The notes under the pieces are model-generated. The model saw only the letters and a program-made list of their open reading frames with translations, made no database searches and was not told where the DNA came from. Shown one piece after another: positions 1-5,023 of a stretch of 5,275 nucleotides of DNA. The DNA is from JBBIRM01 sp964517975 (GTDB taxonomy: Bacteria; Desulfobacterota; BSN033; UBA1163): contig CAZFDM010000137.1 of the NCBI GenBank assembly GCA_964517975.1, forward strand, positions 1 through 5,275, in the 5' to 3' direction. The number at the start of each line of letters is the position of its first letter. Position 1 is the stretch's first letter. Both the position numbers and the translations under genes were made by a program.

Positions 1-146
1 AAAATCCAATCCTCTTATCTCTTATCCCAATTTATCTCTTAATCTCCCTACCTATAAACCTATTTTTAAATCATCAAAATTTTTGATTACGGATTATGGA
101 AAAGATAAAAAGTACTTCCCTCCGGGAAATCTCTTTGGTAAAATAA
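1..146. other. AT-rich non-coding leader with small repeats
   Basis: No gene is supported here. The first 60 bases are pyrimidine-rich on the plus strand and hold a 10-bp direct repeat, TTATCTCTTA, at 15-24 and 32-41 (17-base period). An odd palindrome, ATCAAAA-T-TTTTGAT, lies at 73-87, and a 5-bp hairpin (TTCCC/GGGAA with a 3-base loop) at 116-128. A weak promoter is possible (TTGATT at 83-88 followed by an A/T-rich block near 104-111), but no convincing -10 box stands out. Neither palindrome is followed by a T-tract, so they are not intrinsic terminators. They could be operator sites for the gene that follows, which is inference only. Confidence 0.4.
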
Positions 147-566
147 GTGAATATGGATGTGATGAAGGTAAGAAATGAATTACGGCGAATGAGGAGAGGA
201 GACCTCATAAAGTTGGCTTCGGGTCAGAGGATCGTAAAATGCCTCATTGGGGGTCGGGTATGCAGTTTTTACTTTAAATACAAAAATTTCAATTTCTGCG
301 TTTCTGAAATATTTGGAGAAGGCTGTATTTATGAAAAATCAAAGGGAAAGGGTTCGCTTCTAAGAAGTGAAAGGGGGGAGGAATTTAAAGTTTATTATAG
401 AGATGAGATCACCCATTCCATAACCTTTCTTGGAAGAATCATTGAGAGGAGAATGGAAGAAAGGAGAGATAACCTTGGAGACCTATTAATCAAAGCCATT
501 CAAGACTTTTCAAACCTTGTTTCTGATCCTTCCTCAATATTTCTCTTAGGCCCGTCATTGGAGTAA
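147..566 (+). CDS. hypothetical protein, four N-terminal cysteines
   Basis: I do not recognise this 139-residue protein. The first ~25 residues are basic. Residues ~27-95 look beta-rich, alternate hydrophobic residues, and carry four cysteines (C32, C39, C51, C60). Residues ~96-125 are predicted helical and charged (an Arg/Glu-rich stretch, then an amphipathic helix). The tail ends in a short hydrophobic segment. There is no signal peptide or membrane span. The four cysteines could bind a metal, but their 6, 11 and 8 residue gaps match no motif I know. The start is uncertain: GTG at 147, ATG at 153 and ATG at 162 are in frame and none has a good ribosome binding site. It is probably a separate transcription unit, since an 79-base gap with its own candidate promoter separates it from the next gene. 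The composition supports a real gene, but this is the least certain of the larger coding regions. Confidence 0.6.
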   Translation: MNMDVMKVRNELRRMRRGDLIKLASGQRIVKCLIGGRVCSFYFKYKNFNFCVSEIFGEGCIYEKSKGKGSLLRSERGEEFKVYYRDEITHSITFLGRIIERRMEERRDNLGDLLIKAIQDFSNLVSDPSSIFLLGPSLE

Positions 567-572
567 TCAGTA

Positions 573-601
573 TTGCCCACCTTCCATCTTTATGTTATTA
601 A
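573..601 (+). promoter_or_regulatory. candidate sigma-70-type promoter of the central operon
   Basis: TTGCCC at 573-578 and TATTAA at 596-601 are separated by 17 bases, with an A/T-rich run downstream. Each hexamer matches 4 of 6 consensus positions. It is the best-placed promoter-like pair in the gap before the 488-residue enzyme gene, which starts 44 bases further on. The call rests on pattern only. Confidence 0.3.
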
Positions 602-645
602 AAAAATATTTAATTTTCTGAGTGCTCGGTGAAAGGAGATAGGAA

Positions 646-2112
646 ATGGCACTAATCACACCGGAACAGTATGAGAGGAGTTTAAAGAAAAGGAGAAACC
701 TAAAAATATTCATGAACGGGAAGAAAGTAAACGATATTTTTGATAACCCTAATACTCAAACGGTGATAGAGGCAAACAAGGCAAGCTATAAATGGGCTTT
801 GGATCCTAAATATCAAGAGATCATGACAGCCATTTCTCCGCTTACTCATGACCGAGTGAATCGTTATGTCTATGTCTGTCAAAGTAAAGAGGACTTGGTA
901 GCTAAAGCACTCGCCGGAACCTTTACGGCCGAAAGATTGGGGACCTGTATCTATCGTTGTCCAGGCCTGGATGCTTTTCATGCCCTTGCCAGCACTACCT
1001 GGGAGATGGATAAAAACTTGGGAACAGACTATCATAGTCGATTGATCCAATATCTCAAAATGGTTCAGGAGCAGGATCTTGCTGTAGCAGGGGCACTTAC
1101 TGAGCCAAGAGGAGATCGAAAGAAAAGGGCTCTGGATTGGCCTGATCCTTATCTTTCAGTGAAGATGGTGGAGAAAAGATCAAACGGGATTGTAGTAAGA
1201 GGGGCGAAGATCAACATCAGCGGGGCCTATGCGAGTAATGAAATCGTTGTTCTTCCCCAATCTGCAAAGAAAAAAGATGAGGCTGATTATGCCTTGTCCT
1301 TTGCCCTTCCCAGTGATACGGAAGGAATTACATACATTTGTCAATACTCTCCGTACTCGGCAGAAAGAGAGATGGCTGATGACCCCTATGAACTGGGGAA
1401 TCCAGTCTTTGGTCAAAGAGAAACCTCGATGGTCATCTTTGACAATGTCTTTGTCCCTTGGGAGAGGGTATTTCATTGCGGGGAGACCGATTATTCGATT
1501 AAGCTGGTTGAGCGCTTTGCGAAAACTCACCGAATGACTTGTGGAGGAACTTGCAAGGTTGGTTTCATGAATTTGATGATCGGAGCCTGTAAACTGATTC
1601 AGGAGTATAAAGGATTGGAAAAAGCTCAGCATATCCATGATGAATTAATGGAAATGGTAGTTCTCCGTGAGACGGGGAGGGCTTGTGGGCTGGCCTCTGC
1701 CAACCTTGGAAAGGAGGAACCCGAAGGGTCAGGGGTGTTTCTCCCAGATGAGTTGATGGGAAATGTCTCAAAACTAAATATCTGTAATGCCTTCTGGCGT
1801 GTGATGGCATTAGCCGGCGATATTGGTGGAGGTCTGATCGCTACCCTTCCCTCTCTGAAAGAGCTGAAAAATCCTGAGACAAGGGAATACGTCGAAGAGT
1901 TCTTAGGATTTGGCTCAAAAGCATCTGCAGAAGAGATCATGAGGGTGACAAAGCTTCTTCAGAACTGGACTGCAGGTCAACATGGAGTGGGCACTTGGCA
2001 TGGGGCAGGGCCAGTAATGGCCCAAAAGATCATGATTCAGCGGGTTGTCGATTATGAATATGAAAAGAATCTGGTAAGAGAGGCTTTGGGGATTAAGGAG
2101 AGAAAAGGATAG
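646..2112 (+). CDS. 4-hydroxybutyryl-CoA dehydratase-like FAD/[4Fe-4S] protein, divergent active site
   Basis: This 488-residue protein is the full length of the family that contains Clostridium aminobutyricum 4-hydroxybutyryl-CoA dehydratase (AbfD, about 490 residues) and 4-hydroxyphenylacetate 3-hydroxylase HpaB. Family marks seen: an MALITPEQYERSL start, GTDYHSRLIQYLKMVQE (126-142), IVVRGAKINISGAY (182-195), VIFDNVFVPWERVF (263-276) and WHGAGPVMAQKIMI (451-464). The AbfD cluster ligands (Cys99, Cys103, His292, Cys299) correspond to C101, C105, H295 and C303, so a [4Fe-4S] cluster is likely, unlike in HpaB. H295 to C303 has one extra residue. The AbfD catalytic Tyr296 aligns with C299, Glu455 with G449 and Thr190 with S192. 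Glu257 is matched by E259 only if a one-residue insertion follows. The reaction is therefore probably not 4-hydroxybutyryl-CoA dehydration; the substrate is unknown. It is cytosolic, with no signal peptide. The ribosome binding site AAAGGAG (632-638) is 7 bases before the ATG. It is the first gene of an operon with a ferredoxin. Family membership is firm; function is open. Confidence 0.93.
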   Translation: MALITPEQYERSLKKRRNLKIFMNGKKVNDIFDNPNTQTVIEANKASYKWALDPKYQEIMTAISPLTHDRVNRYVYVCQSKEDLVAKALAGTFTAERLGTCIYRCPGLDAFHALASTTWEMDKNLGTDYHSRLIQYLKMVQEQDLAVAGALTEPRGDRKKRALDWPDPYLSVKMVEKRSNGIVVRGAKINISGAYASNEIVVLPQSAKKKDEADYALSFALPSDTEGITYICQYSPYSAEREMADDPYELGNPVFGQRETSMVIFDNVFVPWERVFHCGETDYSIKLVERFAKTHRMTCGGTCKVGFMNLMIGACKLIQEYKGLEKAQHIHDELMEMVVLRETGRACGLASANLGKEEPEGSGVFLPDELMGNVSKLNICNAFWRVMALAGDIGGGLIATLPSLKELKNPETREYVEEFLGFGSKASAEEIMRVTKLLQNWTAGQHGVGTWHGAGPVMAQKIMIQRVVDYEYEKNLVREALGIKERKG

Positions 2113-2162
2113 AAAGAGAAGATCAATATCGATCTCAAAAAAATTAGAAAGGAGGATGAACT

Positions 2163-2336
2163 ATGGCAGTGATAGTGGATCAAGAGAAGTGTACAGGATG
2201 TGGTACTTGTGAGGAGGCTTGTCCTGTGGAGGCCATTAAGGTAGAAAATGAAAAGGCCGTCGTGAATGCAGAGGAATGCGTCGATTGTGGAACCTGTATT
2301 GAAGAGTGTCCTGAAAAAGCGATCAGTGAAGAATAA
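2163..2336 (+). CDS. small 2[4Fe-4S] ferredoxin
   Basis: A 57-residue clostridial-type ferredoxin. It has two complete cluster motifs: C10-x2-C13-x2-C16-x3-C20-P and C39-x2-C42-x2-C45-x3-C49-P. In this fold the first three cysteines of each motif bind one cluster and the fourth binds the other. The length is normal for a stand-alone bacterial 2[4Fe-4S] ferredoxin, and the protein is acidic, as expected for a low-potential soluble electron carrier. An excellent ribosome binding site (AAAGGAGG, 2148-2155) lies 7 bases before the ATG. It follows the dehydratase-like gene by 50 bases and precedes the next gene by 23 bases, so all are probably co-transcribed. Its place directly after a flavin/iron-sulfur enzyme suggests it is that enzyme's electron partner (inference). 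The only doubt is the physiological partner. Confidence 0.96.
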   Translation: MAVIVDQEKCTGCGTCEEACPVEAIKVENEKAVVNAEECVDCGTCIEECPEKAISEE

Positions 2337-2359
2337 TCCCTGAAGCGGAGGGGTTGAAT

Positions 2360-2878
2360 ATGGAAAAACCAAAGATTTCAGAGTTGGCTGAAAAGGCCTA
2401 TAATTTAGGGAAAGAATATGAAAGGACCTACAGAGGCTGTGCACAGTGTGTGATCGCTGGCCTCCAAGATGCATTAGATATCAGAAATGATCTCCTATTT
2501 AAATCTGCCACCAGTTTGGCAGGAGGTATAGGGCTGATGGGAGATGGTGGATGTGGAGCCTATACGGGCGCTATTCTGGTATTAGGGTCATTGGTGGGTA
2601 GGGAGAGGACCAATTTCTCTGATCCCGAGGGCATTCGGCATAAAACCTATCAACTCACCAGAAAGTTTCGAGAGAAATTTATCCAAGAATTTGGTTCGGT
2701 CATCTGTTTCTATATACAGAATAAGATCTTGGGTCGATATTATTATCTTCCTGACCCACAAGAGTACGAGAAATTTCACAAAGCCGGAGCCCACGATATC
2801 TATTGTCCTGAGGTGGTTGGGAAGGCAGCCAAATGGATGACTGAGATTATTTTGGAAGAAGGATTAATTTCAAAGTAG
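2360..2878 (+). CDS. C_GCAxxG_C_C family putative redox protein
   Basis: 172 residues, matching the putative redox-active family named for its cysteine pattern. The family cysteines are C27 (in RGCAQCV), C65 in the CGAYTGA signature (65-71), C116 (GSVIC) and C149 (YCPEVV). A glycine-rich stretch, LAGGIGLMGDGG, precedes the signature. Other members carry four invariant cysteines and are thought to do thiol redox chemistry or bind a metal, but no biochemical role is established. This copy has an extra cysteine, C30, three residues after C27, making a CxxC pair, and it is somewhat longer than the usual ~140 residues. No signal peptide or membrane span is seen. The start is ATG 2360, because GGAGG (2347-2351) is 8 bases before it; an in-frame TTG at 2354 would be only 2 bases away. 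The gene lies 23 bases after the ferredoxin, so electron exchange with it is plausible. Confidence 0.88.
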   Translation: MEKPKISELAEKAYNLGKEYERTYRGCAQCVIAGLQDALDIRNDLLFKSATSLAGGIGLMGDGGCGAYTGAILVLGSLVGRERTNFSDPEGIRHKTYQLTRKFREKFIQEFGSVICFYIQNKILGRYYYLPDPQEYEKFHKAGAHDIYCPEVVGKAAKWMTEIILEEGLISK

Positions 2879-2926
2879 GTGATTTTTTTATCAGGAAGAG
2901 GAATTTATCCCAGATAGTTAGGATTT

Positions 2927-2937
2927 TTGATAATCAA
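2927..2937. repeat. short palindrome before the ferritin-like gene
   Basis: TTGATAATCAA is an 11-base perfect odd palindrome that ends inside the AAGGAGG ribosome binding site (2936-2942) of the next gene. It could be a small operator or a weak RNA hairpin. It is short enough to arise by chance in AT-rich DNA. Confidence 0.25.
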
Positions 2938-2950
2938 GGAGGTAAATTTT

Positions 2951-3235
2951 ATGCTTTCTAAGATCCCGTTCAATCTCGATAAAATAAAAAAAGAAGACAT
3001 TGACAAAGAAATTTTAAGAGTGGGCCTGATTGCCGAATTAGATGCCATCAACCTTTATGAACAAATGGCGGCCCTAACCCAAAATGAGAGGATTAAGAGA
3101 ATATTTTTAGATATTGCTAAAGAAGAAAAGACCCATGTGGGGGAATTCCAAGCTCTTCTCTTGATGGAGGATAAAGAACAGAAAAAAGAATTGGAAGAGG
3201 GCAAAAAAGAAGTTGAGGAGATGATAGGAAAATGA
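2951..3235 (+). CDS. encapsulated-ferritin-like (EncFtn-type) ferritin-like protein
   Basis: A 94-residue two-helix protein. Helix one is about 16-43 (EILRVGLIAELDAINLYEQ) and helix two about 45-72 (IAKEEKTHVGEFQALLL), followed by a charged helical tail. E29, Y36, E59 and H62 have exactly the spacing of E32, Y39, E62 and H65 in Rhodospirillum rubrum EncFtn, where they form the inter-subunit ferroxidase site. The sequence also strongly resembles the ferritin-like domain fused to the Pyrococcus furiosus encapsulin shell. Expected role: iron oxidation or storage and protection from oxidative stress, as a dimer-based ring. Two things are odd. The protein stops at GKKEVEEMIGK with no glycine/leucine-type encapsulin targeting peptide, and no shell gene is in the window. 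ATG 2951 is chosen because AAGGAGG (2936-2942) is 8 bases upstream; an in-frame TTG at 2927 has no such site. It is the last gene before a terminator, 72 bases after its neighbour. A stand-alone rubrerythrin-like role is the alternative. Confidence 0.87.
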   Translation: MLSKIPFNLDKIKKEDIDKEILRVGLIAELDAINLYEQMAALTQNERIKRIFLDIAKEEKTHVGEFQALLLMEDKEQKKELEEGKKEVEEMIGK

Positions 3236-3261
3236 CCAGGTTCCGGAGGGTCATTTTTTTT
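3229..3261 (+). terminator. rho-independent terminator of the central operon
   Basis: AAAATGACC (3229-3237) pairs perfectly with GGTCATTTT (3249-3257) across an 11-base loop, and eight T residues run from 3254 to 3261. The left arm includes the TGA stop codon (3233-3235) of the ferritin-like gene, so translation termination and transcript end are tightly packed. This marks the 3' end of the four-gene operon. Confidence 0.85.
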
Positions 3262-3285
3262 CCAAGATCTTTTCTCAAGAGAGAG

Positions 3286-3314
3286 TTGCCTCCTTTTAAA
3301 TAACGATTTAAAAT
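3286..3314 (+). promoter_or_regulatory. candidate promoter for the 272-residue protein gene
   Basis: TTGCCT (3286-3291) and TAAAAT (3309-3314) are 17 bases apart and lie just after the terminator of the preceding operon, where a new promoter is needed. The -35 box touches the left arm of the inverted repeat at 3290-3302, and the -10 box lies in the loop. A transcript from here would start near 3320-3325, inside or at the right arm. That would favour an operator over an RNA hairpin as the meaning of the repeat. Confidence 0.4.
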
Positions 3315-3329
3315 TATATTTAAAAGGAG
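3290..3329. repeat. perfect 13-bp inverted repeat overlapping a ribosome binding site
   Basis: CTCCTTTTAAATA (3290-3302) is the exact reverse complement of TATTTAAAAGGAG (3317-3329), with a 14-base spacer. The right arm contains AAAAGGAG, the ribosome binding site for the gene that starts at 3336. As RNA, the repeat would hide that site. As DNA, it would flank the -10 box of the candidate promoter like an operator. There is no T-tract after it, so it is not a terminator. Confidence 0.8.
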
Positions 3330-3335
3330 TATGGG

Positions 3336-4154
3336 ATGGGAAAGATTTCTGCTCATTTATCGGATGGAGATTTAGATTTCCTGATTGAGACCGTCCACCC
3401 TGAAGTCGTCGATAAAATTAAGCTCAAACAAATCATACGTGAGGATGAGGGGTTCAGAAACTCGTTTATCACTGACGAAAAGGTGTTCAGGAGGATCATC
3501 CATGACGAGGAGATTTTTTTAAAAATTTCACCAATACTATTTTTCGAAATCCTTCTAAGAAGGGTAGCTATTGAACTAAAGGGGGTAAGTTATACTCTTG
3601 AAAAAACGAGTACCATGAAGATCCCTGTCTTTGATGCGAAAGAGGTGGTAGATCTATTAAATCGGGAATCCCTTCTCGACTACCTTGCTCATATGCTTTC
3701 GTCATTTACAAAAATAGAAAATTATATTGTCTGGATTAAGACCATAAAAGGAAATTGGGAAAAGATTCAATTCAATGATTTGGATATTTTTAGCCTTATG
3801 GAATTATGCGAAGTAATAGAAGATGAACATCGGCTTGCTTTTTATAAGAAGATTGCAGACATCTGTCTTTTTATCTTAGGGATATTCCCTGACTATGCGG
3901 AGCGGGAATATCGTTATCCCTTATCAGGGCAGATTAGGCCTAACTTTAGAGGGAAACTAAGGATCAGCCCAGATGAATATGAAAAAGAGGGCCGAAGGTT
4001 TTATAAATTGGCTGCTGAGCATAAGTCAGCCAAAGATCTCAATTTATCGGAGGTGTTCTGGGCCCTCCATGAAAATTTCCAACAGGCCAAGAAACCCTTA
4101 AATTTTATTGCGGACTTCTATCTCCGGTCTAAGAGACATAAATTGTTTGTTTAG
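3336..4154 (+). CDS. conserved-looking hypothetical helical protein
   Basis: I do not recognise this 272-residue protein. It appears mostly alpha-helical. Residues 1-60 are acidic and helical. Residues 62-82 form an amphipathic helix (KISPILFFEILLRR). Residues 101-130 are a further helical segment, and 150-184 include a hydrophobic stretch ending at IADICLFILGIFP that is too short and too flanked by charge to be a clear membrane span. A YRYPLSGQIRPNFRGK segment (192-207) may be a loop or a binding element, followed by helices and a basic C-terminus. It has only two cysteines (C158, C177) and no iron-sulfur or nucleotide-binding motif. It does not resemble an encapsulin shell, although it follows an EncFtn-like gene. 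ATG 3336 is used because AAGGAG (3324-3329) is 6 bases before it. An overlapping ATG at 3331 would be 1 base from that site and encodes only 14 residues. The gene lies after a terminator, so it is its own unit. Confidence 0.85.
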   Translation: MGKISAHLSDGDLDFLIETVHPEVVDKIKLKQIIREDEGFRNSFITDEKVFRRIIHDEEIFLKISPILFFEILLRRVAIELKGVSYTLEKTSTMKIPVFDAKEVVDLLNRESLLDYLAHMLSSFTKIENYIVWIKTIKGNWEKIQFNDLDIFSLMELCEVIEDEHRLAFYKKIADICLFILGIFPDYAEREYRYPLSGQIRPNFRGKLRISPDEYEKEGRRFYKLAAEHKSAKDLNLSEVFWALHENFQQAKKPLNFIADFYLRSKRHKLFV

Positions 4155-4160
4155 ACATCT

Positions 4161-4739
4161 TTAAGGCCTAATCAAACGATCGGCCTCAAGCAAGGATTGG
4201 GCAATATCATACATATTGGAAATGATCCCGATTCTCAGTTTTTCTTTAAGGCCGTAAAAATCCAAACACGTCCCGCAAGAAAGGATCTCAACACCTTTAT
4301 CGACTAAGGCCTTCAGTGAGTCGAGAACCTCAGAACCTTCGGTGGTTAATCGAATCCCAGAATTAACAAAGATCAACTTTGAGGGAACGGGTTTCAAATC
4401 CAATAGAGTTTTCAAAAAAGACCTCATGAGGATAACACCCAATGCTTCATCTCCCATCCCCATCACATTTGAATTAATATAGACAACTACCTTCTCAACT
4501 TTTTGAGCTGATTCGGTTATCTCGTAAGTGTTTTTTTTCTTGATGTAGAGGAGGAAGTCATTTCCTCTCTTCTCAACCTGGACGGTTGCCCCCTGACTTT
4601 TAGCGAACCGCTCCACATTGTCCCGAGCGGCTATATTATCGACGACAACTATTAACTCTTCCTGCCCTTCTTCCAATGCCTTTTTTGTTGTGAGCACAGG
4701 TTGCGGACACGCCAATCCCCTACAATCAATCTCTTTCAT
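4161..4739 (-). CDS. yedF: YedF: TusA-DsrE fusion, sulfurtransferase-like selenium metabolism protein
   Basis: 192 residues with two domains. Residues 1-70 are a TusA/SirA-like sulfur-carrier domain with the signature C6-RGLA-C11-P-Q-P; C11 of the CPxP motif would carry the persulfide or selenide. Residues ~82-192 are a DsrE/DsrF-like domain: a beta strand VVVYINS, the MGMGDEALG turn (93-101), and SCGTC (C155, C158) followed by DFYGL. This order and length match the YedF family, which tends to occur in organisms that use selenium. Its precise reaction is not established; sulfur or selenium delivery is the expected role. A ribosome binding site (AAAGGAGAG on the minus strand, 4753-4745) is 5 bases before the ATG. 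It is the last gene of a minus-strand set, 53 bases after the DUF1858-type gene, and converges on the plus-strand gene with a 6-base gap and no obvious terminator. Confidence 0.92.
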   Translation of the reverse strand: MKEIDCRGLACPQPVLTTKKALEEGQEELIVVVDNIAARDNVERFAKSQGATVQVEKRGNDFLLYIKKKNTYEITESAQKVEKVVVYINSNVMGMGDEALGVILMRSFLKTLLDLKPVPSKLIFVNSGIRLTTEGSEVLDSLKALVDKGVEILSCGTCLDFYGLKEKLRIGIISNMYDIAQSLLEADRLIRP

Positions 4740-4750
4740 GGATTCTCTCC

Positions 4751-4788
4751 TTTCATTAAATTAGCCGAGTTTCATAATACGAATGAAA
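4751..4788 (-). repeat. alternative small inverted repeats in the yedF leader
   Basis: In the minus-strand transcript the arm TTTCATT (4788-4782) can pair with ATGAAA (4775-4770; 6 bp, 7-base loop) or with AATGAAA (4757-4751; 7 bp), which runs into the yedF ribosome binding site. The pairs are short and AT-rich, so this may be chance. Confidence 0.25.
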
Positions 4789-4792
4789 TTAA

Positions 4793-5023
4793 TTAAGGAT
4801 GAAGGTGAAGCTCAGGGCAAATGGCATCTTCTAAGTCCAAAAGGAATTGGTCAAGATTTAAACGATATTTCGTGGCCACCTCTCCAATTGTTTCAAAAAG
4901 AGATTGGCAACAGATACAGACACCAGCTTGTTCGTCGTATTTTTTGAAAACAGACTCGGTATTTCGATAACGGTCGATGACCTCCAGAACAGTCATATCC
5001 ATAGTAATGCGACGATCTTTCAT
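4793..5023 (-). CDS. DUF1858-type redox disulfide domain protein (CxxC)
   Basis: 76 residues, nearly all one DUF1858 / ScdA-N-like domain of the type seen next to hybrid-cluster proteins. The pattern is M-x-M-TVLEVI (8-16), then a VFKKYDEQAG segment (25-34), then C36-I-C38-C39, then SLFETIGEVATKY (41-53) and a LDQFLLDLEDAI helix (57-68). The family CxxC pair is C36 and C39; C38 between them and C69 near the C-terminus are extra. The expected role is thiol-disulfide or persulfide handling in the cytosol, with no membrane segment. The start codon overlaps the stop codon of the upstream gene as ATGA (5023-5020), so translation is probably coupled. No strong ribosome binding site is seen, which fits coupling. 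Methionines at residues 8 and 10 are alternative starts but lack a site. The yedF gene follows, so a sulfur-relay role is a reasonable inference. Confidence 0.82.
   Translation of the reverse strand: MKDRRITMDMTVLEVIDRYRNTESVFKKYDEQAGVCICCQSLFETIGEVATKYRLNLDQFLLDLEDAICPELHLHP

Noticed and set aside
1180..1940. Several open frames on both strands inside the 488-residue enzyme gene
   Set aside because: They are shadows of a well-supported gene, with no ribosome binding site or recognisable motif.
2121..2138. AGATC/GATCT inverted repeat between the first two operon genes
   Set aside because: Only 5 bp with an A-tract, not a T-tract, after it; not a terminator and too short to call a regulatory site.
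2163..2336. Possibility that the 57-codon frame is noise because of its small size
   Set aside because: Two complete CxxCxxCxxxCP motifs and a strong ribosome binding site make it a real ferredoxin gene.
2052..2474. Minus-strand open frame of 140 codons
   Set aside because: It runs antisense to the dehydratase-like gene end, the ferredoxin and the C_GCAxxG gene, all of which have strong family motifs; its composition is low-complexity Ser/Leu/Phe-rich as expected for a shadow frame.
3331..3375. Overlapping 14-codon frame starting at ATG 3331 (MGWERFLLIYRMEI)
   Set aside because: It lies 1 base from the ribosome binding site, which is too close, and the main start at 3336 has the normal 6-base spacing.
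3336..4154. Possible encapsulin shell gene after the EncFtn-like gene
   Set aside because: The 272-residue protein is helical and shows none of the linocin/HK97-type sequence I would expect, and a terminator and separate promoter lie between the genes.
4164..4186. AGGCC/GGCCT hairpin near the convergent gene ends
   Set aside because: Five base pairs, no T-tract in either direction, and it lies inside the yedF coding end; not a credible terminator.
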